Source: Vibrio jasicida CAIM 1864 = LMG 25398
Lineage (GTDB): Bacteria > Pseudomonadota > Gammaproteobacteria > Enterobacterales > Vibrionaceae
Direction of reading: 5' to 3'
Assembly: GCF_000400365.1 (NCBI RefSeq)
Contig: NZ_BAOG01000036.1
Location: 1-64,000, forward strand
DNA length: 64,000 nucleotides
Of the stretch, positions 1-9,352 are shown piece after piece. The position numbers were made by a program, and so were the translations under genes. The notes under the pieces are model-generated. The model searched no databases. It saw nothing but the letters and a program-made list of their open reading frames with translations, and was not told where the DNA came from. Every line of letters begins with the position of its first letter. Position 1 is the stretch's first letter.

Positions 1-98
1 GTGGACTCCGAATACATTAGCGCAAACCAACTCCGTTATTACTTAATTGTAGTTGCAATAACGGGGCGGACCATACATTTTTGTATCTAGCGTGACAC

Positions 99-1328
99 TT
101 AGCTATGCTTCTTCGCGGTAAGTTCAGCAATTTTCACAATGACTTGTACTGATTTCTCCATCATTTCTACCGAGATAAATTCATGAATGCCATGGAAGTT
201 ATAACCGCCGGTAAAGATGTTCGGACAAGGTAAGCCCATAAATGATAGGCGCGCACCATCTGTACCACCGCGTATCGGTTTAATAAGTGGCTCTACATCG
301 CACTCTTCCATCGCTAATTTAGCGAGTTCGATAATGTGAGGGTAAGGCTCTACCATCTCTCGCATGTTGTAATAGCTGTCAGTTAACTTCAATTCAACCG
401 AGCCATGCTTCAGCCCCGCGTTCATGTCATCGACTAGCTTCTGCATAAAGGCTTTACGACTTTCAAGTCCTTCACGATCGAAATCACGGATGATGTAACC
501 TAGCTCACTGCGGGCGATACCAAGTTCACCAGATTTAAGATGAAAGAAACCTTCGTAGCCTTCTGTCGTTTCTGGCGTTTGATCTTCTGGCATCTGCACT
601 TGGAATTTCGCAGCCAAGTTCATCGCGTTAACCAGTTTACCTTTAGCAGTGCCTGGATGAACACTTACGCCATGGAAAATAACGTCTGCACTGGTTGCGT
701 TGAAGTTTTCGTATTCCAATTCTCCTTGAGGGCCACCGTCGATAGTGTATGCCCATTGCGCGCCAAACTTTTCTACATCGAACAAATCAGCACCGCGACC
801 AATCTCTTCATCGGGAGTAAAGCCGATACAAATATCACCGTGTGGGATTTCTGGGTTTTCGATCAACATAGCAACGGCAGATAGAATCTCTGCAATACCC
901 GCTTTGTTGTCAGCGCCAAGCAACGTTGTGCCGTCAGTGGTAATTAGGTTGTGGCCATGAAGTTCATGCAGATCTGGATACTGCACCGGAGAAAGCACTT
1001 CATCACCTAGACCAAGAGCGATATCACCGCCTTGGTAATCTTCAATAAACTGGGGATTTACGTTTTTGCCTGAAGCATCAGGCGCGGTATCCATGTGAGC
1101 AATAAAACCGATAGCAGGCACAGCGTAATCAACATTCGACGGTAATTTTGCCATTAGGTAACCATTGTCACTCAAGGTCACATTGCTTAAACCGAGTTCA
1201 ATCATTTCTTTTTTAAGCTGCTGAGCAAATACAAGTTGCCCGCCACTGCTTGGGCAAGCTGATTCGTGGGGATTAGATTGAGTATCGAACGTGACGTAGC
1301 GAAGAAATCTTTCAACTAAATGCTTCAT
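99..1328 (-). CDS. pepT: Peptidase T (tripeptide aminopeptidase)
   Basis: Zinc-dependent cytosolic aminopeptidase of the M20B family that releases the N-terminal residue of tripeptides. The 409-residue product has the family's usual length and the expected metal-site segments: [11 protein letters not shown] (first His/Asp), [10 protein letters not shown] (bridging Asp), TPDEEIGRG (catalytic Glu pair) and a C-terminal [12 protein letters not shown] with a metal His. I chose the ATG at 1328 because it gives the canonical [12 protein letters not shown] start; an upstream in-frame extension of 32 codons has no family similarity. It is transcribed alone. Salmonella pepT is FNR-activated (family knowledge), and a weak FNR-like site lies upstream at 1439-1452. 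Confidence 0.97.
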   Translation of the reverse strand: MKHLVERFLRYVTFDTQSNPHESACPSSGGQLVFAQQLKKEMIELGLSNVTLSDNGYLMAKLPSNVDYAVPAIGFIAHMDTAPDASGKNVNPQFIEDYQGGDIALGLGDEVLSPVQYPDLHELHGHNLITTDGTTLLGADNKAGIAEILSAVAMLIENPEIPHGDICIGFTPDEEIGRGADLFDVEKFGAQWAYTIDGGPQGELEYENFNATSADVIFHGVSVHPGTAKGKLVNAMNLAAKFQVQMPEDQTPETTEGYEGFFHLKSGELGIARSELGYIIRDFDREGLESRKAFMQKLVDDMNAGLKHGSVELKLTDSYYNMREMVEPYPHIIELAKLAMEECDVEPLIKPIRGGTDGARLSFMGLPCPNIFTGGYNFHGIHEFISVEMMEKSVQVIVKIAELTAKKHS

Positions 1329-1438
1329 AATTATTCTCATTGTTTTGGTGAAGGCCCGCACAAGGGATACATGGGAGTGCGAGGATCCTATCCAACATGG
1401 TTCGACAAGCCATGTTACGCTCATGCCACAATAAGAAT

Positions 1439-1452
1439 TTGCTTTGAATCAG
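1439..1452. promoter_or_regulatory. FNR-like site upstream of pepT
   Basis: TTGCT-TTGA-ATCAG matches 8 of the 10 conserved positions of TTGAT-N4-ATCAA and lies about 110 bp upstream of the pepT ATG. pepT is a known FNR target in enterics. The match is modest and could be chance. Confidence 0.3.
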
Positions 1453-1465
1453 TTTTTCATCAGAA

Positions 1466-1490
1466 AGTGCTGGTATGCCCTACCAGCACT
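1466..1490 (-). terminator. Terminator-like hairpin after the DUF6279 lipoprotein gene
   Basis: Perfect 10-bp inverted repeat AGTGCTGGTA / TACCAGCACT with a 5-nt loop lies about 30 bp beyond the stop of the leftward lipoprotein gene. The T-tract on that strand is short (TTTCT), so termination may be partial. It also separates this gene from pepT. Confidence 0.6.
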
Positions 1491-1517
1491 CACACTAACA
1501 GGTTGTTTTATCGAGTA

Positions 1518-2378
1518 TTAATTCAGTAGTTCTTCAGCAAGCTCACGCCATTCACGAATTTTGCCATGAAAATGTCGCCATTGTTTGTCACTCATCGATT
1601 GGGATATATCTAGAGTGAATTGATCCGTCAGTTCGATATTACGATCAATATTGTCCCTCAATTGATCACTATAATAACTTTCCGGCTCGAATAAGAGCTT
1701 CATGAATACCTGCTGGTAAACAACCGTGTTGGTTTTATTTTCGAAAAGGTACTCTAACTCCTGAATTATTGACGAGCGGTAATCTCGCCATAACGGACTA
1801 TTTATAATCACCTCTTTAGAAAGTTGTTTCGCGCGCACTTTTTGCTGGTTAGATAATTTACCAAGCCACTCTTCCATCCACTCTTCTGTATTCTCTAAGA
1901 CAATTTCTCGCAGCTCTTGTTCCGTTTTCCCTGCGTATTTTTCATCTCTTTCCTTGTAACGCTCTTTTACACTGTCGACAAACTCCGATTCTTGCTTAGT
2001 GTCTAACTGCATACTCAGCGAGAAGAGGTCCGGCGCGGCTTTCGAGACGAGACGTTGGTAGTGGTCTCGCATTTGATCTCGGTTCGCTTGCAATGACTCT
2101 AGCGTCACGTTGTCTTTATTCAGTGACTCTAATTGTTTTAAGTGATCGATATATAAAGGTAATTCTTCCTCTTTATGCCAATCGGCCAGTAATAAAATAC
2201 GCTCTTCAAGCAACGACTCTTGCTCTCCATCAAGAGAAACGTAATCGTCTAAATATTCAATCACAACCCAATCTATATTGCTGTATAAAAACTTTTTTGC
2301 ACATCCGGCTAACAACACAATAGATATCAATACAAATCCATATCGAACCGCTTTATTGGATAAACTTTTAAATTTCAT
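1518..2378 (-). CDS. DUF6279-type lipoprotein
   Basis: Predicted lipoprotein of about 286 residues. A short basic N-terminus is followed by a hydrophobic stretch (FVLISIVLLAGC) ending in a lipobox LAGC, so signal peptidase II cleavage and lipidation at that Cys are expected. The mature part is highly charged and helical (many Glu, Lys, Arg; repeated LLEERILLL, EEWMEEWLGKL), as in the DUF6279 family common in gammaproteobacteria. Function is unknown. The ATG at 2378 is preferred over the adjoining upstream GTG. It is divergent from a small ORF at 2642 and ends before a hairpin at 1466-1490. Confidence 0.85.
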   Translation of the reverse strand: MKFKSLSNKAVRYGFVLISIVLLAGCAKKFLYSNIDWVVIEYLDDYVSLDGEQESLLEERILLLADWHKEEELPLYIDHLKQLESLNKDNVTLESLQANRDQMRDHYQRLVSKAAPDLFSLSMQLDTKQESEFVDSVKERYKERDEKYAGKTEQELREIVLENTEEWMEEWLGKLSNQQKVRAKQLSKEVIINSPLWRDYRSSIIQELEYLFENKTNTVVYQQVFMKLLFEPESYYSDQLRDNIDRNIELTDQFTLDISQSMSDKQWRHFHGKIREWRELAEELLN

Positions 2379-2641
2379 CACCGATCCATATTCCCTTTTT
2401 TATTGATTAAGTTCTATACTCACCCTAAATCACTTAGTATTGCGGCAAACTTTCGTCAGTATGGCAAAGTCTTTTTGCCACCCTCGTAGTATATAGAGTT
2501 TGAAATTAACTTTTTTATCACAACTATCCGCAAAAAAGTGAGTTAGTGCGCAATTATCGGCCAAAACATGAACGAGACGGCGTTCCTTAAATGGCATATA
2601 AATTGCATCAATAACAACAGGATAGTTTATGGAGGCGTAGC

Positions 2642-2815
2642 ATGGCTGCTGCTGAGCAACTTGATACGATTGTAGAGTACGAAATTCGTTACTTTGAACA
2701 GGGGAAAATACACAGTATGAGAGTGGTCGCGGAAGATAAAAAAGCGGCACATCATTACTATTTAGAGTGCGGTAAATACAACAGCGATTTGTACTCTATT
2801 CGCCCAGACAAATAA
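2642..2815 (+). CDS. Small 57-aa protein, unknown function
   Basis: A 57-codon ORF begins MAAAEQLDTIVEYEIRYFEQ and ends YSIRPDK. A strong Shine-Dalgarno (GGAGG) sits 7 nt before the ATG and a clean intrinsic terminator begins right at its stop codon, so the unit promoter - small ORF - terminator is complete. The product is soluble, acidic at the front, has no signal peptide or Cys pair, and I do not recognise the family. It faces away from the DUF6279 lipoprotein gene and converges on narP. Translation signals make it more likely real than the overlapping opposite-strand frame. Confidence 0.75.
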   Translation: MAAAEQLDTIVEYEIRYFEQGKIHSMRVVAEDKKAAHHYYLECGKYNSDLYSIRPDK

Positions 2816-2816
2816 A

Positions 2817-2846
2817 AAAACCGCCTAAATTTGGGCGGTTTTTGCA
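2817..2846. terminator. Bidirectional terminator between the small ORF and narP
   Basis: AACCGCCTAAATTTGGGCGGTT hairpin flanked by A6/T5 tracts on both sides, so it can end both the rightward small ORF (stop at 2815) and the leftward narP transcript (stop at 2867). Confidence 0.85.
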
Positions 2847-2866
2847 TCTAAAGCACTCAGAGTAAG

Positions 2867-3499
2867 TTACTTTATTTCACCAAAGCGCTCTAGGTAAAGC
2901 ACGGTTGCTGCAGTACGTGAAGGTACTTTCAGCTTTTTGAGTAGACTCTTCATGTGTACTTTTACCGTCGACTCAGAGATAAACAGGCGATCTGCGATCT
3001 GTTTATTACGGAAGCCACGTGCTACCTCTTGTAGGATCTGCGTCTCGCGATCGGTCAGCGAGTCAAACACATCCTCTTGTCCTGAACGCTCGTTCAAGTA
3101 TTTCGCAACCGCTTGGCTGTAGGCCTTGTCACCTTCATGTGCTTGTTTTAGTAGCTCAACTAATTCATCTGGTTCGGTATCTTTTAGTAAGTATCCGTCT
3201 GCTCCGCTACGCACAATCGCTTCAATATCCGCAGGGCTATCAGAAACCGTCAGGATTACAATGCGAGCTTCACAACCATCGGCACGAAGTGCTTTAAGCG
3301 TGTCCAACCCGGACATACCTTTCATATTCAGATCCAGAAGCACCAAATCCAGCTCGAGTTCGTGAGCTTTTGCGACCGCATCCGCACCACTACTGGCCTC
3401 TGCGATAACTTCAAAGTCTGACTCAAAACTTAGCAACTGATGAATACCACGTCTCATGAGTGGGTGATCATCCACCAGCATTACTTTACACACTGTCAA
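2867..3499 (-). CDS. narP: Nitrate/nitrite response regulator NarP
   Basis: NarL/FixJ-type response regulator of 210 residues. The N-terminal receiver has the acidic pair VDDH near residues 10-12, phospho-acceptor Asp56 in LVLLDLNMKG and a conserved Lys in YLLKD. The C-terminal LuxR-type HTH spans about residues 145-205 (LTDRETQILQEVARG and STVKVHMKSLLKKL). Its partner is the overlapping narQ gene (14-nt overlap), and the nap operon lies on the other side of narQ, so nap is the expected target. NarP rather than NarL is preferred because of pairing with NarQ and nap. Confidence 0.93.
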   Translation of the reverse strand: MTVCKVMLVDDHPLMRRGIHQLLSFESDFEVIAEASSGADAVAKAHELELDLVLLDLNMKGMSGLDTLKALRADGCEARIVILTVSDSPADIEAIVRSGADGYLLKDTEPDELVELLKQAHEGDKAYSQAVAKYLNERSGQEDVFDSLTDRETQILQEVARGFRNKQIADRLFISESTVKVHMKSLLKKLKVPSRTAATVLYLERFGEIK

Positions 3500-5222
3500 T
3501 GTTTACTTCCTTACTATGTTGGAATTCTAGTCTCACGATACAACCATCGTTCTTTGCCGCCTCTACACTGAGGTCTGCGTGCAATCTTGCAGCACGTTCT
3601 TGCATGATACTCATACCATAATGATTTAATTTCTCGTTCTGTTGATCAAAGCCTATACCATCATCGGCTACGGTCACTGTGACTTTCCCACCAGAATCAA
3701 GACATTGGATCTTAATATTCTTAGCTTGAGCGTGTTTTATCGCATTTATTGTCGCTTCTCTGATCAACTGTAGTAGATGCACCTGTTGATGCGCGTCTAA
3801 TTCCGTTGATGAAAGCTTATTATTCAAAGAGATTTCCGCTGTTGTTTGTTCGTCTAACGTCGCGACCATTTCTTGAAGCGCTTGCCCAAAACTGCCTTCT
3901 TTGATGGTAAGACGGAAGGTGGTCAAAAGTTCACGTAATTGGGTGTACGCGGCTGACAATCCGGTATCAAGCTCAGCAATCACCTGATTGGTTTGGGCTA
4001 TCGCTTTCTCATCGGGAATATTCTTCACACTGCGTTTAAGCAACGAGACTTGTATTTTTAAATAAGACAAAGCCTGTGCTAAAGAGTCATGCAACTCTCG
4101 GGCAATGGTTGCTCGCTCTTCCATCAACAACAACTGCTCGGCTTGTCGCTGCGCACGATTGTAATATACCGCACGAGATAAAATTTGGACAAAGTTGCCA
4201 ATCAATGTTTCATTTGGGCAAGGTAATCCGGCTTTCCAATGTAAATAACCAAGATGCTCACCATCTAACGTTAATGTCTCACTGTGACAATCGGTATCAC
4301 AACCGTGTCGGCACTTTTCCCCTTCAGTCAGTATCCAATTTGGCTCACCAATTTGGTCAATTTCAAGCTTAACTGCACGAATTCCTTCCAAACTTGCAAT
4401 ATGTTGTAAAATCGCCTGAAAATTTTCTTGATGAATACGTGACGCCGTCAGCTCTTTTGACGAATCGTAGAGTACTTGGAGCGACTGATTTGCGTGTTGT
4501 AACTTGCGAGTTTTCTCATCAACCGCTTTTTCGAGACCACGATACAAATTGCCTAGATCCATCGCCATCCGATTGAATGTTCGGGTTAAAATGCCCATCT
4601 CATTGTCACTTGATACATTGAGAGACACATCAAATGAGCGGTTTTTAATCTGCTCACTTGCCGCTACCAAAGCGCGTAACGGCCTTACCACTTCTAACCG
4701 AATAAAATGCACAACAAACATGCTTGCGCACAGAATCCCGCCAAGCCCCAATCCACCAATCCATGCTAGGTTGATGAGTTTTTGCTCAGAATAGTTTTGT
4801 AGCTTAAAAACAAAGGCATCAATTTGTTGAACAAAACCAGCGACTAAAACCAAGTATTGAGTCCGATCTTGGCTCTTTAATACCGATTTAAGTTCATGCC
4901 AACGCAGAATCAGCCGGTAATAGTCTTTTGTGATGTCTTCGGGCACCGTCCAATGCTGAAGCGCTCTCATAGAATGTGAATAGATTGAAGCTTCAAATAA
5001 ATCAATGTGTGAAGAATAATCAACAGATTCACTTTGAATATCATGAGCTAACCGATAACTCTGCATTCGCATTGAACCAGCAACGTTTACTGCCTCTGCA
5101 TCGTTCAAGCTTGATGCTAAAGTGAAAATAGCAAAGCCAGTAGTCGCCACAGAAAGAAGTAAAATCAACATCATGGCAGATGCAATTGTACGTGTTACTG
5201 ACTTTTTCACATTTTTAAACAA
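3486..5222 (-). CDS. narQ: Nitrate/nitrite sensor histidine kinase NarQ
   Basis: Membrane sensor kinase of 578 residues. TM1 (about 14-36) is followed by the nitrate-binding P-box segment AGSMRMQSYRLAHDI, a periplasmic helical bundle, TM2 (about 150-172), HAMP, a Cys-rich central module (CRHGCDTDCHSE) as in NarQ, then the HPK7-type H-box ARELHDSLAQAL and an HATPase domain ending near GMSIMQERAARL. The start is a TTG at 5220-5222 with GGAG 7 nt upstream; it aligns in length with E. coli NarQ, and no ATG is available before the first membrane helix. Phosphorylates NarP in response to nitrate and nitrite. Confidence 0.94.
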   Translation of the reverse strand: MFKNVKKSVTRTIASAMMLILLLSVATTGFAIFTLASSLNDAEAVNVAGSMRMQSYRLAHDIQSESVDYSSHIDLFEASIYSHSMRALQHWTVPEDITKDYYRLILRWHELKSVLKSQDRTQYLVLVAGFVQQIDAFVFKLQNYSEQKLINLAWIGGLGLGGILCASMFVVHFIRLEVVRPLRALVAASEQIKNRSFDVSLNVSSDNEMGILTRTFNRMAMDLGNLYRGLEKAVDEKTRKLQHANQSLQVLYDSSKELTASRIHQENFQAILQHIASLEGIRAVKLEIDQIGEPNWILTEGEKCRHGCDTDCHSETLTLDGEHLGYLHWKAGLPCPNETLIGNFVQILSRAVYYNRAQRQAEQLLLMEERATIARELHDSLAQALSYLKIQVSLLKRSVKNIPDEKAIAQTNQVIAELDTGLSAAYTQLRELLTTFRLTIKEGSFGQALQEMVATLDEQTTAEISLNNKLSSTELDAHQQVHLLQLIREATINAIKHAQAKNIKIQCLDSGGKVTVTVADDGIGFDQQNEKLNHYGMSIMQERAARLHADLSVEAAKNDGCIVRLEFQHSKEVNIDSV

Positions 5223-5318
5223 CTCTGAACTCCGCTCATTTGATAACCATGTTTGCCTTTATACAACACGTATTATCTTTCAACTTTATCAATATGTGAT
5301 CACCTGCGTTGGAATTTA

Positions 5319-5332
5319 TTGATCCAAAACAA
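5319..5332. promoter_or_regulatory. FNR-type site upstream of napF
   Basis: TTGAT-CCAA-AACAA matches 9 of 10 conserved positions of the FNR box TTGAT-N4-ATCAA. It is centred about 71 bp upstream of the start expected from the -10 box at 5385, which resembles the upstream FNR position of E. coli napF. It could also act on divergent narQ. Confidence 0.7.
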
Positions 5333-5346
5333 TATTGCATTCGAAT

Positions 5347-5362
5347 TACCCCCTAAGAGGTA
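5347..5362. promoter_or_regulatory. NarP 7-2-7 binding site upstream of napF
   Basis: TACCCCC-TA-AGAGGTA is an inverted heptamer pair with 2-bp spacing, the arrangement NarP requires (consensus TACYYMT-N2-AKRRGTA); 13 of 14 positions fit. It is centred about 42 bp before the predicted transcription start, overlapping the -35 region, as expected for an activator. Confidence 0.75.
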
Positions 5363-5384
5363 TTTATAGATATATGTCAAAAAC

Positions 5385-5390
5385 TACAAT
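5385..5390 (+). promoter_or_regulatory. Predicted -10 box of the nap promoter
   Basis: TACAAT, with no good -35 (ATTTAT at 17 bp), as expected for a promoter dependent on the adjacent NarP and FNR sites. Predicted start near 5397, about 70 nt before the napF start codon. Confidence 0.5.
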
Positions 5391-5468
5391 TTCGTGTACT
5401 TAAATGACAGTTTATTAATGAAATTGTGGACTATGCTTAGTTTGGGTTTCTAATTTTGAGGTGACTAA

Positions 5469-5954
5469 GTGGTAGACCTTTCTCGAAGAAGACTTTTTGC
5501 TAGAAAAACGCAACAGGATAATTCCTTACGTCTTCCTTGGATAGCGAAGCCAACGCAGTTTACAGACGACTGCACTCGTTGCGGTAAATGCGTCGAGGCA
5601 TGTGAAACCAAAATTATAATCAAAAGCGACGGTGGATTTCCTGCGGTCGACTTTTCTATCGATGAATGCACTTTTTGTTATCAATGCGCCAATGTTTGTC
5701 CTGAACCCTTGTTCTTATCAGAAACAGAACAGCCATGGCAGGCAAAAGCGAGCATCACCGATAGTTGTTTAGCTAAGCAAAATGTCGAGTGCCGAAGCTG
5801 CGGGGACATGTGTGACCCAATGGCAATCCGGTTCAAATTGGAACTGGGCAAGGTAGCACAACCAAATTTAGACCTTGATGAGTGTAACGGCTGCGGCGCA
5901 TGCGTTTCAGTGTGCCCTACTTCATCCATCAATGTGAGCAATATAACAGCCTGA
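5469..5954 (+). CDS. napF: Ferredoxin-type protein NapF
   Basis: Cytoplasmic iron-sulfur protein of 161 residues thought to help load or mature the [4Fe-4S] cluster of NapA before Tat export. Cys motifs are visible in order: CTRCGKCVEAC, CTFCYQCANVCP, CRSCGDMCDP (shorter) and CNGCGACVSVCP, matching three to four cluster sites of the family. A basic N-terminus (SRRRLFARK) is also typical. The start is a GTG preceded by GAGGTG. It is the first gene of napFDABC, downstream of the FNR and NarP sites. Confidence 0.95.
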   Translation: MVDLSRRRLFARKTQQDNSLRLPWIAKPTQFTDDCTRCGKCVEACETKIIIKSDGGFPAVDFSIDECTFCYQCANVCPEPLFLSETEQPWQAKASITDSCLAKQNVECRSCGDMCDPMAIRFKLELGKVAQPNLDLDECNGCGACVSVCPTSSINVSNITA

Positions 5955-5996
5955 ACCGTCAGTGGTCGGTGAAAGGCAATAAAACGAGAGAGACGT

Positions 5997-6305
5997 ATGT
6001 CACTAAACGAAGTGCATATTTCAAGTCTGGTAGTGCATGTTCTGCCTGAACATTTAGCAGAGACGAAAACCCAGATCGAAACATATGAAAATGCGGAAAT
6101 CTACGGCGACAGTCCTGAAGGCAAAATCATCGTTGTGCTTGAAACAGAGAACCAAGGTTTCATCACAGACACTATCGATGCGATTAATAATTTACCGAAT
6201 GTCTTGAGCACGGTTTTGGTTTATCACCAAATCGAAACTGGGCTAGAAGAAACGGACGAAAAAGACACTGGAACACAACATTCCCAAATTGAGGGTGAAG
6301 TATGA
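5997..6305 (+). CDS. napD: NapA signal-peptide chaperone NapD
   Basis: Small cytoplasmic chaperone of 102 residues that binds the Tat signal peptide of NapA and prevents premature export. The sequence has the family's ferredoxin-like fold pattern: [14 protein letters not shown] at the start, [10 protein letters not shown] in the middle and [12 protein letters not shown] near the end, followed by an acidic tail. Its last 4 bases overlap the napA start (ATGA), consistent with translational coupling of chaperone and client. Confidence 0.95.
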   Translation: MSLNEVHISSLVVHVLPEHLAETKTQIETYENAEIYGDSPEGKIIVVLETENQGFITDTIDAINNLPNVLSTVLVYHQIETGLEETDEKDTGTQHSQIEGEV

Positions 6306-8791
6306 AAATGACAAGACGTGCGTTTGTGAAAGCAAACGCGGCTGCATCAGCTGCTGCTGTCGCAGGTATTACACTACCAGCTTCTGCAACAAACCTGATT
6401 GCAAGCTCTGATCAAACCAAAATCACATGGGACAAAGCGCCTTGTCGTTTCTGTGGTACAGGCTGTTCTGTTCTTGTTGGTACTCAAAACGGTAAAGTAG
6501 TAGCAACACAGGGTGATCCTGAAGCACCGGTAAACAAAGGCCTGAACTGTATCAAAGGTTACTTCCTTTCAAAAATCATGTATGGCCAAGATCGTCTGAC
6601 TACGCCAATGCTGCGTATGACAGATGGTAAATATGATAAGAACGGTGATTTCGCACCGATCTCTTGGGACGCTGCTTTCGACATCATGGCGGAGAAATGG
6701 AAAGCATCTCTAGAGAAAAAAGGCCCAACTAGCGTGGGTATGTTCGGTTCTGGCCAATGGACCGTAATGGAAGGTTACGCTGCTGCAAAAATGATGAAAG
6801 CAGGTTTCCGCTCTAACAATATCGACCCTAACGCACGTCACTGTATGGCATCTGCTGTAGTTGGCTTCATGCGTGCATTTGGTATCGATGAGCCAATGGG
6901 TTGTTACGATGACTTCGAGAACGCTGATGCATTCGTTCTTTGGGGTTCAAACATGGCAGAAATGCACCCTGTACTTTGGACTCGTATTACTGACCGTCGC
7001 CTAAGCCACCCTCACGTTAAAGTGAACGTGCTTTCTACTTACTACCACCGTTCATTTGAGTTGGCAGATCACGGCTACATTTTCAATCCTCAGTCTGACC
7101 TAGCGATTGCTAACTTCATCGCAAACTACATCATCGAAAATGATGCAGTGAACTGGGATTTTGTAAATAAACATACTAACTTCACCCAAGCTGACACTGA
7201 TATTGGTTACGGTCTACGTGATGACGATCCACTACAAAAAGCGGCGAAAAATCCAAACTCAGGCAAAATGAGCCCGATCAGCTTTGAAGAGTACAAAGCA
7301 TCGGTTGCGCCTTACACTGTAGAAAAAGCATCAGAGCTTTCAGGTGTTGCACCTGAAAAACTGATCGAGCTAGCGAAGCAATACGCGGATCCAAACACAA
7401 AAGTCATGTCCCTATGGACGATGGGTATGAACCAACATACTCGTGGTGTATGGATGAACAACTTGGTTTACAACATCCACCTACTGACCGGTAAGATTGC
7501 AACTCCGGGCAACAGCCCATTCTCACTAACAGGCCAGCCATCAGCATGTGGTACAGCTCGTGAAGTTGGTACGTTCGCGCACCGCCTACCTGCTGACATG
7601 GTTGTTGCTAACCCTAAACACCGTAAAATTGCAGAAGGTATCTGGAAGCTGCCAGAAGGCACTATTCCACCAAAACCAGGTTTCCACGCGGTACTGCAAG
7701 ACCGCATGTTGAACGATGGTGTATTGAACTGTTACTGGGTTCAATGTAACAACAACATGCAAGCTGGTCCTAACATCAATGCTGAACGTCTTCCTGGTTA
7801 CCGTAACCCAGAAAACTTCATCGTCGTATCTGACCCATACCCAACAGCAACCGCGCAAGCTGGTGACCTTATCCTTCCTACCGCGATGTGGATCGAGAAA
7901 GAAGGTGCATATGGTAACGCAGAACGTCGTACTCAAGCTTGGTATCAACAAGTGGGTACGGTAGGTGAAGCGAAATCTGACCTATGGCAAGTAATGGAAT
8001 TTTCAAAACGCTTCAAGATGGAAGAAGTGTGGCCAGAAGAACTACTAGCTAAAGCACCGGAATACCGTGGTAAAACCATGTACGACATGCTCTTCAAGAA
8101 CGGTCAGGTAGACCAGTTCCCAATTGAAGAAGCTCGTGAACTAAATGATGACGCACACCACTTCGGTTACTACATCCAAAAAGGTCTGTTTGAAGAGTAC
8201 GCAACGTTCGGCCGTGGCCATGGTCACGATCTAGCACCGTATGACGTTTACCACACCGTACGAGGTCTACGCTGGCCTGTGGTTGATGGTAAAGAGACAT
8301 TATGGCGTTACAAAGAAGGCTCAGATCCATATGCGAAAGCTGGCTCTGGTTGGGACTTCTACGGTAAGCCAGATAACAAAGCATTGATCATCTCTGCACC
8401 ATACGAAGCGCCACCGGAAGTACCAAATGAAGAGTTTGACATGTGGTTATGTACTGGCCGTGTTCTTGAACACTGGCACACAGGTACAATGACGCGCCGT
8501 GTCCCTGAGCTATACAAAGCGGTTCCAGATGCGGTGTGTTACATGCACCCTGATGATGCTAAAGCTCGCAACGTTCGCCGTGGTGAAGAAGTTCTGATGG
8601 CAAACAAACGTGGCGAAGTTCGCGTACGTGTAGAAACTCGCGGCCGTAACCGTCCACCAAAAGGCTTGGTATTCGTACCATTCTTTGATGCTCGTATTTT
8701 GATTAACAAGCTCATCCTTGATGCGACTGACCCACTGTCTAAACAGACAGACTTTAAGAAGTGTCCAGTCAAGATCACTAAGATCGCTTAA
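6302..8791 (+). CDS. napA: Periplasmic nitrate reductase catalytic subunit NapA
   Basis: Catalytic subunit (829 residues) reducing nitrate to nitrite in the periplasm with a Mo-bis-MGD cofactor and one [4Fe-4S] cluster. A twin-arginine signal is present at the N-terminus (TRRAFVK, hydrophobic stretch, cleavage near ASA-T). Cluster ligands are Cys48, Cys51, Cys55 and Cys83 (CRFCGTGC and LNCIKG). The Mo-ligand Cys lies in [12 protein letters not shown]. The molydopterin-binding C-terminal domain is complete ([16 protein letters not shown]). Gene length and start agree with other NapA proteins. Electrons come from NapC through NapB. Confidence 0.98.
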   Translation: MKMTRRAFVKANAAASAAAVAGITLPASATNLIASSDQTKITWDKAPCRFCGTGCSVLVGTQNGKVVATQGDPEAPVNKGLNCIKGYFLSKIMYGQDRLTTPMLRMTDGKYDKNGDFAPISWDAAFDIMAEKWKASLEKKGPTSVGMFGSGQWTVMEGYAAAKMMKAGFRSNNIDPNARHCMASAVVGFMRAFGIDEPMGCYDDFENADAFVLWGSNMAEMHPVLWTRITDRRLSHPHVKVNVLSTYYHRSFELADHGYIFNPQSDLAIANFIANYIIENDAVNWDFVNKHTNFTQADTDIGYGLRDDDPLQKAAKNPNSGKMSPISFEEYKASVAPYTVEKASELSGVAPEKLIELAKQYADPNTKVMSLWTMGMNQHTRGVWMNNLVYNIHLLTGKIATPGNSPFSLTGQPSACGTAREVGTFAHRLPADMVVANPKHRKIAEGIWKLPEGTIPPKPGFHAVLQDRMLNDGVLNCYWVQCNNNMQAGPNINAERLPGYRNPENFIVVSDPYPTATAQAGDLILPTAMWIEKEGAYGNAERRTQAWYQQVGTVGEAKSDLWQVMEFSKRFKMEEVWPEELLAKAPEYRGKTMYDMLFKNGQVDQFPIEEARELNDDAHHFGYYIQKGLFEEYATFGRGHGHDLAPYDVYHTVRGLRWPVVDGKETLWRYKEGSDPYAKAGSGWDFYGKPDNKALIISAPYEAPPEVPNEEFDMWLCTGRVLEHWHTGTMTRRVPELYKAVPDAVCYMHPDDAKARNVRRGEEVLMANKRGEVRVRVETRGRNRPPKGLVFVPFFDARILINKLILDATDPLSKQTDFKKCPVKITKIA

Positions 8792-8810
8792 TACTCATAC
8801 CTCGATTGCA

Positions 8811-8832
8811 TGGCCGCTGTCCGCAGCGGCCA
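8811..8832 (+). other. Intercistronic hairpin between napA and napB
   Basis: Perfect 9-bp GC-rich stem TGGCCGCTG / CAGCGGCCA with a TCCG loop and no T-tract. It is unlikely to terminate transcription; it may protect the upstream napDA message from 3' decay or set the ratio of NapA to the cytochromes. Confidence 0.65.
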
Positions 8833-8867
8833 AATAAAGAATTAAGCCATAAGGCGGAGATTGTAAG

Positions 8868-9323
8868 ATGAAAAAATTACTTGTTGCACTTTTGTCAGTA
8901 GGTGCCCTGATCAGTGGTAGCGTGTTTGCAGAACTTGATAATCCAGGTGGTACTGGTGGTCTAGATTCATTGCGCGGCGCTTCTCAGCTTGAGGACACTC
9001 GCCCTGCTGATGATTTCAAGAAGTTCCCTCGCGAACAAGTTCTTGATAGCAGCTTCGTATACCAACCACCATTGATCCCACATAACATCCGTGGGTACGA
9101 AGTTTCTCTAAACGCAAACAAATGTCTTTCATGCCATAGCTGGAAAAACGCGAAAGAAATGGGCGCTACCAAAATCAGTGTGACCCACTACGTTAACCGT
9201 GACGATGCTGTACTTGCAGACATGTCACCACGTCGTTACTTCTGTTTGCAGTGTCACGTTCCTCAAGCTAATGCTAAGCCGCTTGTTGAAAACGAATTCA
9301 AGAGCGTTGACGCACTGAAATAA
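8868..9323 (+). CDS. napB: Periplasmic diheme cytochrome c NapB
   Basis: Electron-transfer subunit of the nitrate reductase, 151 residues. An N-terminal Sec signal peptide ([21 protein letters not shown]) is followed by a mature domain with two CxxCH heme sites, CLSCH at 86-90 and CLQCH at 126-130. His residues in [11 protein letters not shown] and VTHYVNRD fit the distal heme ligands known in the family. Good ribosome binding site (GGCGGAG) before the ATG. It passes electrons from NapC to NapA. Confidence 0.96.
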   Translation: MKKLLVALLSVGALISGSVFAELDNPGGTGGLDSLRGASQLEDTRPADDFKKFPREQVLDSSFVYQPPLIPHNIRGYEVSLNANKCLSCHSWKNAKEMGATKISVTHYVNRDDAVLADMSPRRYFCLQCHVPQANAKPLVENEFKSVDALK

Positions 9324-9352
9324 GTGCTGCGTGGAAAGATAAGAGGCTATCT

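Noticed and set aside
1..90. Open frame from the first base to a stop at 88-90 on the plus strand (29 codons), possibly the tail of a gene cut by the window edge.
   Set aside because: Too short to recognise, AT-rich and with no family similarity; nothing distinguishes it from a chance open frame.
2430..2750. 106-codon frame on the minus strand overlapping the 57-aa small ORF.
   Set aside because: No ribosome binding site, odd composition, and it runs against the well-supported plus-strand small ORF with its terminator.
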